Source: an uncultured Prevotella sp. (GTDB taxonomy: Bacteria > Bacteroidota > Bacteroidia > Bacteroidales > Bacteroidaceae). Taken from it: a stretch of DNA of 64,000 nt. Below, piece by piece: positions 37,382-46,701 of this stretch (positions are counted from its first letter, which is position 1; the number at the start of each line of letters is the position of its first letter). The translations under genes were made by a program, and so were the position numbers. Below the pieces are notes generated by a model that worked only from the letters and a program-made list of their open reading frames with translations, was not told the origin of the DNA and ran no database searches. The stretch lies in assembly GCA_946998295.1 (NCBI GenBank), contig CAMPYS010000003.1, positions 50,056-114,055 on the forward strand, written 5' to 3'.

Positions 37382-40249
37382 CTATCGTCTACAAAAGTCC
37401 TTATATACACAATGCTCACATGCTTTTATGTTTTCAGCATGTGTAAATGGTTGTAAGGGATTAAAAAGGGATTGAAGTGTTTCTGTAATACCCTTAATAA
37501 ACTCTGTTTCGTATTCTGTTACATCATTTATTTTTTTATTGCCTATTGATAATATAGGTGTATAATTTTCAACTGTTGAGCGTTGTATAAAAAGCAAAGC
37601 TGGAGCAACTGGACGCTGCTGAGGATTAAATTTTATATCATTTTTAGATTCTATCAAACTATAAAGCATTGATTGTATAAAATAATCAGACTTTTTATTT
37701 ATAATATTATTTTGTTGAAATAGGTCTTCTACTGTATTCATCTTTTTCACAGGGGAGTATCCAGTTTTATAGTCTATCAACCTCAATTGCCCTACTCCAT
37801 TAGATATTTCTACTTCGTCTAATCTATCAACTCGACCATATATCAACATAGTATGTTTTTTTTCATTAACTGTGAAATCAATATTTTTAGAAATGTCAAA
37901 CTCGTGAGCTATAACTTTTAGTGGTGCAACTAAAGAATCAAGTTTTAATAATTGGAGTAAGTATCGTTCTATAGCTTTTCGATTAATTAATTGCAAACCA
38001 TTTAAATGTATTTTTTTATTATTAGATTTCTGTTGGAAAAGTTCTGTTTGAAAAGCCTCATCGATAATATCATCAAGTGTCATTGTCTCTCTGTCCTTTC
38101 GCAGAGAATGTCTATTTTTTAATACTTTTTCAATATCTAACTTATTTATTACGCCAGCAGGCAATATCTTTTCATATAACAGTTGTGCTGCACTATGAAA
38201 TATAGTTCCAAAGTGTCTATTATCCATTGTATCAATATCCATATCATCCAATTCTTTCAAACCTACAATATATTTGTAGTAAAAAGATACTTGACAACGT
38301 AAGTATGTATTTATAGCAGTCGGGGAAAGGCGTGTTATAGCATTAAGTTTCTTTATAATGTTCTCATCCTTTATTATAGGACTTACAGAAGTTGCTTGAA
38401 CTTTTTGATCACACTTTACCATAAGATGCTGTATGGTATGGTTTGTTTCAACCATTAGCTGGAGCATAAATCTACTCATTTCTTTTGTATTTGTACCTTC
38501 GGTAGAGTTATTATAAAGAATAGTTACATCTTCTGCTCGTTGCAAAATATTATGGAAATAATATGAATAAATTGCTACTTTATTGTCTATAGTTGTAAGA
38601 CCATATGCCTTACGTATAGAATATGGTATAAAAGAATTATCATTAATACCTTTTGGCATGTTACCCTCATTACAAGATAGAATTAAAACGTTTTTAAAAT
38701 CAATATTACGTGTCTCCAAAACTCCCATTACTTGTACTCCCTTTGCTGGTTCACCATGAAATGGTATTGATGTTGTAGCTATAAGCTGATATAATAATCG
38801 TTTAAATATAGAATAATCGGCTTTTAAAACTCCTTGTAGAATTAGGTCATACAAACGAGTAAGCAATGTGTACATTCTGAATGTAGACTCTTGAAATAAA
38901 GCTTCGTTTATTGTAGATACTCCATTTTTTGCTATAAGTTTTACAGCTTTAACAAGCGTATCAACTAAAACTAAAATGCTTTTATCACTTTTTATATAAG
39001 AAGCAAATAAAGGTATATCACTTAATGGTACATAATATTGCTTATTACTATTATATTTAAACAACATATCCTCAGCATAAGGAATTAAATATTTACCATA
39101 TTGATGGCGTAATACTCTGTTAATATTCCGAAGTCTGAAAGCATTTTCTTTTAAAGAATATCCTTCAACTTCTAAACGTAATATTTGCATTACCATTGCA
39201 GATATTGGGGTTTGGTTTAAAGGATAACCTGTTGTTACATTTATATAACCTACGTCTGAAGGAATGGAATGAATAACTGCTTGTAAAATCCCTTCGTTAC
39301 ACATAATTACAGCAGTGTTACTGCCTTCTTTGTATCGGTCACCCTCTAACAACCAGTTGTTTACATAACGGGCTTGTAAATTCTCACTTGGTGCAGCAAC
39401 ATAACGTATCTTCTTGTTAGAGCTAAAACTATTATATAATGTGCCAACATTGTAGGATAATTCATTAGGAAACTTGTTCAACCATTTCCGTATATATATT
39501 CCAGCTTCACTTTGACTATTCAAATAACTTTCATCATAGTCCCAATAAAATAATGCTCTGCCATCTTTTTGTAATTTGGAAAACAGTTGTATCTCAACTT
39601 CTTGAAGTACATTAAAACCTATAAATATATATTTTTTATGTTTATTAGGAATATTACCTTGTTCTATTACATCGCGATAAAGCATGCCTTCATAAGCTAT
39701 TCCTTGTTTACGTAAACGAGTCTTGAAATCAACATATATTAAATATAGATTGCTCCACAAATAAATGAATTTATGTTTTAATTCTGTTGGATTCTCTATT
39801 ATATTTTTAAAAAATCTATTAAGAAGTTTTCGCTGTTCTTCGGTTAAATAGTCAATAGAGTCTAATTCGTGTATATCTGTAACATTTTTAAAAACTTTTT
39901 GAGCATCAGATAGTTTTTTATCTATATCATCAAAATCGGCAAGTAACATGTTTCCCCATCCATAAAACTCATCTAATGTATCTGTACGCTTTGTTATTTG
40001 TTTGTAACTCTCATATAATTCACATAAAGTTTTTATAGGATCGGCAATTATTAAATCTGACTGCATTCTAAATAATTCAGAAATAGTAATATAATTTGGG
40101 GTCCATATAGGTTTACCTGCTGCTTTTGAGAGTTCTTGATTTAAAAACAATGCAGCTCGTTTATTTGGAAATACAACAGCTATATCTGATAAATCTTCAC
40201 TATACTTATTCAATAAATCTTTAGCAACATAGGTTAAAAACTTTTCCAT
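37382..40249 (-). CDS. AddB-like PD-(D/E)XK nuclease subunit
   Basis: This 955-residue protein starts with an inactivated helicase-like part (VVFPNKRAALFLNQEL) and ends with a RecB-type nuclease domain: YGRVDRLDEV and LIDYKTGYSPVKK (about 825-860). One cysteine (TYLRCQVSFYYKY) plus three near the end (ACEHCVYKDFC) match the [4Fe-4S] staple of AddB nucleases. With the helicase-nuclease encoded upstream it should form a double-strand-break end-resection complex. It lies 30 bp after that gene on the minus strand. Confidence 0.88.
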   Translation of the reverse strand: MEKFLTYVAKDLLNKYSEDLSDIAVVFPNKRAALFLNQELSKAAGKPIWTPNYITISELFRMQSDLIIADPIKTLCELYESYKQITKRTDTLDEFYGWGNMLLADFDDIDKKLSDAQKVFKNVTDIHELDSIDYLTEEQRKLLNRFFKNIIENPTELKHKFIYLWSNLYLIYVDFKTRLRKQGIAYEGMLYRDVIEQGNIPNKHKKYIFIGFNVLQEVEIQLFSKLQKDGRALFYWDYDESYLNSQSEAGIYIRKWLNKFPNELSYNVGTLYNSFSSNKKIRYVAAPSENLQARYVNNWLLEGDRYKEGSNTAVIMCNEGILQAVIHSIPSDVGYINVTTGYPLNQTPISAMVMQILRLEVEGYSLKENAFRLRNINRVLRHQYGKYLIPYAEDMLFKYNSNKQYYVPLSDIPLFASYIKSDKSILVLVDTLVKAVKLIAKNGVSTINEALFQESTFRMYTLLTRLYDLILQGVLKADYSIFKRLLYQLIATTSIPFHGEPAKGVQVMGVLETRNIDFKNVLILSCNEGNMPKGINDNSFIPYSIRKAYGLTTIDNKVAIYSYYFHNILQRAEDVTILYNNSTEGTNTKEMSRFMLQLMVETNHTIQHLMVKCDQKVQATSVSPIIKDENIIKKLNAITRLSPTAINTYLRCQVSFYYKYIVGLKELDDMDIDTMDNRHFGTIFHSAAQLLYEKILPAGVINKLDIEKVLKNRHSLRKDRETMTLDDIIDEAFQTELFQQKSNNKKIHLNGLQLINRKAIERYLLQLLKLDSLVAPLKVIAHEFDISKNIDFTVNEKKHTMLIYGRVDRLDEVEISNGVGQLRLIDYKTGYSPVKKMNTVEDLFQQNNIINKKSDYFIQSMLYSLIESKNDIKFNPQQRPVAPALLFIQRSTVENYTPILSIGNKKINDVTEYETEFIKGITETLQSLFNPLQPFTHAENIKACEHCVYKDFCRR

Positions 40250-40279
40250 AACTACTATATTATTTATATAAATAAACTA

Positions 40280-43200
40280 TTAAGGTAAAACATCTTCTAC
40301 AATATCTTTCATTACATACCATATATATCCTTCAACATCTGTATGACCCATATTCTTTAATAGCGACATGTATTTTTGCACTTGGAATTTATACTCTTTA
40401 CGTTCTTTACCAAATTTAAAATCAACTACTATAAACTTTTTACCATTACTCATAACACGATCTGGACGATAGGTTCTTAATTCGTTTGTTGGAGAATCAT
40501 ATTCTATTATAGAGCATTCATTAAATACTTTCCATTTTTTTGAAAACCATTCTTTAACCTTAATATTTGATAAAGACTTTTCTATTTGAGCCAATAATTT
40601 TTCTGTAGTTATATCATCATTATAAACTATTCCGTCTTGTTCAAGTTCTTTTAACTTTATAGGTATATCATCTATGGTATAGATAGTTGAAAAAATATTA
40701 TGAAGCACATTTCCTACTTTAATATACTTCATTTTATCAGAAGTTTCAGTATCGTCCTCTCTAATAAAGTCTTTACTCTTATTACTTTGACGAAACTCTA
40801 CTATATCAGAAGAGGTAGATACTGTTATGGATTTGGGAGTCAATGGAATTAGAAACGGATTTATTTCTTTTTCCGTTATTTCTTTAGATGTTTTTTGTAA
40901 ATTTCCAATATTCTCTAAATTACCATATTCAAGACTTATTTCTTCGGCAATACTTTTAGGATAAGACAATGATGTAATATCATCTGATAAATTTTTCAAT
41001 ATATCTGTAATTGATAATTCTATACTCTGTGAACGATTAGATATCCCACTCCCTTTTTCTATATTCTTTAATGCACTATCGCTCATACGCTTACCATATA
41101 CAAAAAGATTTTTAACAGCACGGGTAAAGGCTACATATATTAGATTAAGATTATCAATCGTATTTTGGAAATGTTCCTCAAGGTAGTCTGCTTCATAAAC
41201 TGTACCATATATTAGTTCAGATTTTGCATAATCAATAGGCACTAACGGAATTGTATTAAATGGTTTCTTCTTGTCGTTGGTTTCACACCATAAAATATTA
41301 TCACTATGTTTTTCTAACTCCCAATCACAAAATGGCATAATAACATTATCAAACTCTAAGCCCTTGCTTTTATGTATAGTTAAAAGACTTATACCATCTA
41401 AACCTTCACTTTGTATTGTTGTTGAGGATAAATTATCCTCCCACTCCTTTATAAAATCGTCTATATCAGCTGGATACTCAGAAAAATAATCATTCAAACA
41501 ATCATAAAAAGAGGAAATATAACTACTTTGACCTTTTAATTTTTCTAACTCAAAAATATTAAATAATTGATCGACAAGATCCATTATAGACATATCTAAA
41601 AGAGAGGAAAATTTAGTTACGAAAGTTTTAGGTAGTAATTTATTTAAATGGCTCAATACATTATTATCAGATGAAACCATTAAATTACTTACATCTACAA
41701 CACCTTTCACATTTTCATTATACAACTTAACTAATTTACCCCGAGTTAAAATATCATCAGGGTGAGATATTAACTGAAGAGCTGAAACAATTATATTAAC
41801 AGATACAGAAGCGTCAAGCCTAAAAGCCTCATGCGATATGAGCGTAACGGTATTATCAAATTCTGAACTAATTGCTGATACAATATCAGGAATAACTGTT
41901 TTTGTTCTAACTAATATTGCTATATCTCGCTGGTTATAGCCTAAAGATAGAAGTTTACGAATTGTCGAACACAAATTAGATAATACATTTGCTTTATATT
42001 CGTTGCTTGGAAGTAATTTAATAGATACATAACCAGAAGTATTTTGTTTAACTGAGTTCTGTTTTACATCTGAATAAGCCTTACGTAACATTTGCCCATA
42101 CCTAACATCTGAAAATAATTCATACTTTATTATAGTATCAACAAATGAGGTAAAAAAGGCATTATTAAAATCTATAATATTTTTATATGAACGAAAATTT
42201 TTAGTTAAGGATTCGATACAAATAACATCCTCATTAAACTTTTCGCCAATATTATTAAGTAATTGCCAATCTCCCTGTCGCCAACGATATATACTCTGTT
42301 TTATATCCCCTACTATAAGATTATTAGATTTCTCTTGGGAGATACAGTTATCTAATAAGGACTTAAAATTATTCCACTGAATTGTACTTGTGTCTTGAAA
42401 CTCATCAATCATCATATGCTTTAATTGGGCACCTATTTTCTCAAATACAAATGGTGTATCATTACCACTTATAAGTTTTTGTAATAATATTTGAGTATTA
42501 CTAAGCATAAAACGATTATTTTCCTTATTCAATTTATCTACTGCTAAGGAAATAGAATTTAATAAACGTAACTGGGAAAGATGAGACAAAGTAAGTGTTG
42601 CTGATTGATAATTAAACCAATTATTCTTACGATAGTTTTCAATATCACTTAACTTATCGTTTAGATTATTTTCAGAAATAAACAAGGCTATTTCCTGCTT
42701 CAAAATTTTACTGCATTTTGAGTTTGTCCAATTAGCACAATTTTCTATACATTTAGTAACATACGAAGGACTTTCTTTACCATGAATATAACCATTAGAC
42801 AATTTATCTAAATAAGGATAAAGATAAGCTCTCAAATGCTCTACAATATTTTCAGCTTCAAGGATAGATATTAAATCTTCTACTTTTGACTTTAAATTAG
42901 AAGCTATTTCATATTTTATAGATCTCAAAAGCTTAACATAAGTATAAAAAAAATCATTATTTTTTTGACTAAAAAGATTATTTAACTCTGACTCATGTGT
43001 ACGATAAAATTCTTCAAAGATATTTTTACCAAAATTCTTTATATTAAAAATTACGTTCCAACTTTTATCTTCCTCTATACTATCTTTTATATAGTCCCAG
43101 ATCCATTTAAAAATAGGTTGTGATTCTTCTAACTCCTCAAGCATATTATCAACTGCAGAACTTTCAACTTGACTTTCATTAAGATCTATACGTAAATTAG

Positions 43201-43588
43201 ATGTTTGACCTAATTCATGAGCAAGATTATGAAGTATTTGCTGGAAGAAAGAGTCTATTGTTAAAACCCTAAATTCATGGTATTTATGAACTAATTGAAA
43301 TAAAGATATTTTAGCATTATTCCTTATAACAAATTCTTCCAATGAAGTTATTTGCTTTACTTGATTAAAATAATCATCAGATGATTTTAAGCTATTAGCT
43401 ATTCCATAAAGCTGTGACAAAATACGCATCTTCATTTCCTGTGTAGCTTTATTAGTAAAAGTAACCGCTAATATCTTACGATAATTATCAGGGTCTTTAA
43501 CCAAAAGAGAAATATACCTAACTGCAAGTGTAAAAGTTTTGCCAGAGCCTGCAGAAGCTCTATAAACTATTAAAGGTTTTGTTTTCAA
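40280..43588 (-). CDS. AddA-like UvrD-type helicase/nuclease
   Basis: This 1102-residue superfamily 1A helicase has a Walker A motif VYRASAGSGKTFTLAVRY (residues 8-25) and TFTNKATQEMK, a helicase motif II region around MMIDEFQDTSTIQW, GDIKQSIYRWRQGD, motif V-like TIHKSKGLEFDNV and FTRAVKNLF. The C-terminus carries a nuclease motif FIVVDFKFGKERKEYKFQVQ-type block. It resembles AddA/RecB subunits and is followed by the AddB-like gene, so the two probably repair double-strand breaks together. It starts 11 bp after the DUF3078 gene. Confidence 0.9.
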   Translation of the reverse strand: MKTKPLIVYRASAGSGKTFTLAVRYISLLVKDPDNYRKILAVTFTNKATQEMKMRILSQLYGIANSLKSSDDYFNQVKQITSLEEFVIRNNAKISLFQLVHKYHEFRVLTIDSFFQQILHNLAHELGQTSNLRIDLNESQVESSAVDNMLEELEESQPIFKWIWDYIKDSIEEDKSWNVIFNIKNFGKNIFEEFYRTHESELNNLFSQKNNDFFYTYVKLLRSIKYEIASNLKSKVEDLISILEAENIVEHLRAYLYPYLDKLSNGYIHGKESPSYVTKCIENCANWTNSKCSKILKQEIALFISENNLNDKLSDIENYRKNNWFNYQSATLTLSHLSQLRLLNSISLAVDKLNKENNRFMLSNTQILLQKLISGNDTPFVFEKIGAQLKHMMIDEFQDTSTIQWNNFKSLLDNCISQEKSNNLIVGDIKQSIYRWRQGDWQLLNNIGEKFNEDVICIESLTKNFRSYKNIIDFNNAFFTSFVDTIIKYELFSDVRYGQMLRKAYSDVKQNSVKQNTSGYVSIKLLPSNEYKANVLSNLCSTIRKLLSLGYNQRDIAILVRTKTVIPDIVSAISSEFDNTVTLISHEAFRLDASVSVNIIVSALQLISHPDDILTRGKLVKLYNENVKGVVDVSNLMVSSDNNVLSHLNKLLPKTFVTKFSSLLDMSIMDLVDQLFNIFELEKLKGQSSYISSFYDCLNDYFSEYPADIDDFIKEWEDNLSSTTIQSEGLDGISLLTIHKSKGLEFDNVIMPFCDWELEKHSDNILWCETNDKKKPFNTIPLVPIDYAKSELIYGTVYEADYLEEHFQNTIDNLNLIYVAFTRAVKNLFVYGKRMSDSALKNIEKGSGISNRSQSIELSITDILKNLSDDITSLSYPKSIAEEISLEYGNLENIGNLQKTSKEITEKEINPFLIPLTPKSITVSTSSDIVEFRQSNKSKDFIREDDTETSDKMKYIKVGNVLHNIFSTIYTIDDIPIKLKELEQDGIVYNDDITTEKLLAQIEKSLSNIKVKEWFSKKWKVFNECSIIEYDSPTNELRTYRPDRVMSNGKKFIVVDFKFGKERKEYKFQVQKYMSLLKNMGHTDVEGYIWYVMKDIVEDVLP

Positions 43589-43599
43589 AATTGTATACT

Positions 43600-44883
43600 T
43601 TAAAATATATATTGAAACCCTATAGATGCAAATTCTTTAAGTTGCCAATGACCATAAAAAGTATCACGTTTTGCACCATCATCAAAACGAGGATATATGA
43701 ATATTTGGGCGCCAATATATCGATTAAACTGAAACTTGAAAGTATTCTCCCAATCAAATTCTATTCTATCATAAGCAGTATACGTATATAAACGAGTCTT
43801 CCAAGTTAAAGACTCTAATAAATTCCACTCATAATCTATAATTAACTCTGATCCAAAATCATTACGAACAGACCTATTTTTATCTATACCTAAACGCTCT
43901 GACAAATAAGGTAAACGAGTATATTTCATATTATAAGCGAAAGGGGCTAAATGAATATTTCCTTTTAACTTATGATTAAACCAATCGATTGAATATGCCA
44001 TACCAAAAGATATATTAACATTCAAAGGGGCAAGAAAATCTGAATATATATTTGAATCATTAGAACGGAAAGAATGATAAAATTGTGTATAGGTCATAAA
44101 CTGAACTGTGTAATACCAACACTTAGATGCTTTAAGACCTAACTTTGAAGTCAAGCGAATAAGATCATCTGTTGTCTTAAAACTATGTAATTTATCAGAC
44201 TTGCTACTCTGCAACCCAAATTTTAACTCTAAACAATTATCCCATTTTAGTTTTTGATGATTATTATAATCAACATTCAAAATTGCTGAACTTAAAATAG
44301 CATAATTACTTTCTCCTCCTTGATACCAATTAGAAGAAACATAATTTTGCAACAATTGTAAAGATCCTTCACTATGTACAGACCAAAAGTTTGGTTTTAC
44401 TATCATTATATTGACAGGGGCTGCTTCTGTTTCAATTGGTTTTGGGGCTAATGCTTCAACTATTTCAACATTATGACGAATTGGCTTATCAACATCAACA
44501 GATATAGAATGCTGATAACGTAAATAACTTGCAGTTGTCTTTACTAAATATGGCTTTTCCAAATAAATATGTAATAATGTTCTATCTAATAAAGTATTTT
44601 TATGCTCACTATACATAAATTGGTTTTTAACAATTGAATGATTATAAGTAAGTGGCAAAAAAAGCATAGCATAGTCGAAAGAGCTACTACTTATAGGTTT
44701 ATACTTTTTATTACTATCTATAACTATATTTTGTTTTGCAGTTAATAAAGAATCAATATAGTTATTAACAAACAAGGAATCAGGAGTTTTACTTTCAGAT
44801 ATAAAATGCTGAACTTCGTCTATAGTCTGAGAATTAACAGAAATAGCTAAACATAAAAGTAAAAAAAGTATTAATCTTCTCAT
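43600..44883 (-). CDS. DUF3078 outer-membrane beta-barrel protein
   Basis: This 427-residue protein has a signal peptide (residues 1-18, ending SVNSQ) and a C-terminal two-thirds rich in alternating aromatic beta strands. The segment LLQNYVSSNWYQGGESNYA (about 177-195) is characteristic of DUF3078, and the C-terminus FASIGFQYIF fits an outer-membrane barrel. It is the first gene of a leftward unit with the AddA/AddB-like genes. Its function is unknown, and no link to DNA repair is implied by the protein itself. Confidence 0.82.
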   Translation of the reverse strand: MRRLILFLLLCLAISVNSQTIDEVQHFISESKTPDSLFVNNYIDSLLTAKQNIVIDSNKKYKPISSSSFDYAMLFLPLTYNHSIVKNQFMYSEHKNTLLDRTLLHIYLEKPYLVKTTASYLRYQHSISVDVDKPIRHNVEIVEALAPKPIETEAAPVNIMIVKPNFWSVHSEGSLQLLQNYVSSNWYQGGESNYAILSSAILNVDYNNHQKLKWDNCLELKFGLQSSKSDKLHSFKTTDDLIRLTSKLGLKASKCWYYTVQFMTYTQFYHSFRSNDSNIYSDFLAPLNVNISFGMAYSIDWFNHKLKGNIHLAPFAYNMKYTRLPYLSERLGIDKNRSVRNDFGSELIIDYEWNLLESLTWKTRLYTYTAYDRIEFDWENTFKFQFNRYIGAQIFIYPRFDDGAKRDTFYGHWQLKEFASIGFQYIF

Positions 44884-45040
44884 ATGTAGTTATATATATT
44901 TTATAATGTACATACATAATGTAAATGCAAACTTACAAAAAATAGTAGAATTTTAAACATTTAGATAACAAAATACAGTCTATTTCACAATATTGATATA
45001 ATAACAAACATAAATAAATACTGCATAAATAGTTTTTTAG

Positions 45041-45048
45041 TACCTTTG
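45041..45048 (+). promoter_or_regulatory. -7 element for pyrG
   Basis: TACCTTTG followed by CA matches TAnnTTTG and lies 42 bp before the pyrG start. No clean TTTG is seen at the -33 position. A second, minus-strand match (TAAGTTTG, 44935-44928) in the same 207-bp divergent gap may serve the DUF3078 unit. Confidence 0.5.
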
Positions 45049-45090
45049 CAAATATATTTAAAAATGATACGATAACTAATATAAAAAATT

Positions 45091-46698
45091 GTGATTGAAA
45101 CAAAGTATATTTTTGTAACAGGCGGTGTTGTATCTTCGTTAGGGAAAGGTATCATATCATCGTCAATAGGAAAACTTCTCCAAGCAAGAGGTTATAATAT
45201 AACTATTCAAAAATTTGATCCATATATAAATATTGATCCAGGAACATTAAACCCATACGAACACGGAGAATGTTACGTAACTGTAGATGGTATGGAAACA
45301 GACCTAGACTTAGGACATTACGAAAGGTTCACTGATATTCAAACAACAAAAGCAAACTCTATGACTACTGGGAGAATTTATAAAAGTGTCATAGATAAAG
45401 AGAGACGAGGAGACTATCTTGGAAAAACAATACAAGTTGTACCACACATAACAGATGAAATTAAACGTAACATTAAACTGTTAGGACAAAAAAAAGGATA
45501 CGATTTTGTCATTACTGAAATAGGTGGAACTATTGGGGATATTGAATCTGCACCTTTCTTAGAAGCAATTCGACAGATGAAATGGGAATTAGGAAAGAAT
45601 GCTATAAATATTCATCTTACATATATACCATACTTAAAAGCTGCTGGAGAACTAAAAACGAAACCAACACAACACAGCGTAAAAGAATTACAAAGTGTAG
45701 GGATTCAACCTGATATATTAGTTCTTAGAACTGAAAAGCATCTAAATGATGATATAAGAAAAAAAGTTGCTAATTTCTGCAACGTAGATTTAGATTGTAT
45801 AGTACAAAGCGAAGACTTATCAAGTATATACGAAGTACCTGTAAATATGTTAAGACAAGGACTTGATGCTGCTATTCTTAGAAAATGTGGAGAGAAAATA
45901 AAAACTGCACCAAAACTCGAATCTTGGAACTCATTTATAGAAAGAAGAAAAAATGCAATAGAAGAAATACATATTGGATTAGTGGGCAAATATGATTTAC
46001 AAGATGCATATAAAAGTATAAGAGAAAGCCTATCACAAGCAGGTACATATAATGATTATAAAACTGTTATACACTTTGTTAATTCTGAAACTATAACAGA
46101 AGAAAATGTAGCTAACAAACTAAAAGGACTAGATGGAATAATGATATGTCCTGGATTTGGACAAAGAGGAATAGAAGGAAAAATAATAGCTGCACACTAC
46201 ACAAGAACTAACGATATACCAACATTCGGAATATGCTTAGGAATGCAAATGATGGTAATAGAATTTGCACGCAATGTTATAGGATACGAAGATGCTAACT
46301 CAAGAGAGATGAACGAAAAAACTCCACATAATGTTATAGATATAATGGAAGAACAAAAGAATATAACAAATATGGGAGGTACTATGAGATTAGGAGCATA
46401 CGAATGTATACTTAAAAAAGGCTCTAGAGTACAGAAAATATATAATAAAGATATAGTACAAGAAAGGCATAGACATAGATACGAATTTAACAATAATTTT
46501 GAAAAAGAATTTGAGAATAAAGGGATGTTATGTACTGGAAGAAACCCTGAAAGTGATTTAATTGAAATTATTGAAATTCCAAAACTTAAATGGTATATTG
46601 GTACACAATTCCACCCAGAATACCAATCAACAGTACTAAAACCACACCCACTTTTTATTGACTTTATAAAAACATCTATAGCTAATAAGAATAAATAA
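45091..46698 (+). CDS. pyrG: CTP synthase
   Basis: This 535-residue enzyme aminates UTP to CTP with glutamine. The synthetase half shows KYIFVTGGVVSSLGKGI (P-loop), PYINIDPGTLNPYEHGE and ITEIGGTIGDIES. The glutamine amidotransferase half has CPGFGQRG, GICLGMQMM (catalytic Cys) and QFHPEYQS (His and Glu). The start is GTG at 45091, which places MIETKYIFVTGG exactly where homologues begin. It is followed after 3 bp by yidC. Confidence 0.96.
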   Translation: MIETKYIFVTGGVVSSLGKGIISSSIGKLLQARGYNITIQKFDPYINIDPGTLNPYEHGECYVTVDGMETDLDLGHYERFTDIQTTKANSMTTGRIYKSVIDKERRGDYLGKTIQVVPHITDEIKRNIKLLGQKKGYDFVITEIGGTIGDIESAPFLEAIRQMKWELGKNAINIHLTYIPYLKAAGELKTKPTQHSVKELQSVGIQPDILVLRTEKHLNDDIRKKVANFCNVDLDCIVQSEDLSSIYEVPVNMLRQGLDAAILRKCGEKIKTAPKLESWNSFIERRKNAIEEIHIGLVGKYDLQDAYKSIRESLSQAGTYNDYKTVIHFVNSETITEENVANKLKGLDGIMICPGFGQRGIEGKIIAAHYTRTNDIPTFGICLGMQMMVIEFARNVIGYEDANSREMNEKTPHNVIDIMEEQKNITNMGGTMRLGAYECILKKGSRVQKIYNKDIVQERHRHRYEFNNNFEKEFENKGMLCTGRNPESDLIEIIEIPKLKWYIGTQFHPEYQSTVLKPHPLFIDFIKTSIANKNK

Positions 46699-46701
46699 AA
46701 T

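Noticed and set aside
37382..43588. AddAB-like pair as a new defence system
   Set aside because: Motifs and gene order match ordinary double-strand-break repair nucleases of Bacteroidetes, and no other defence genes are adjacent.
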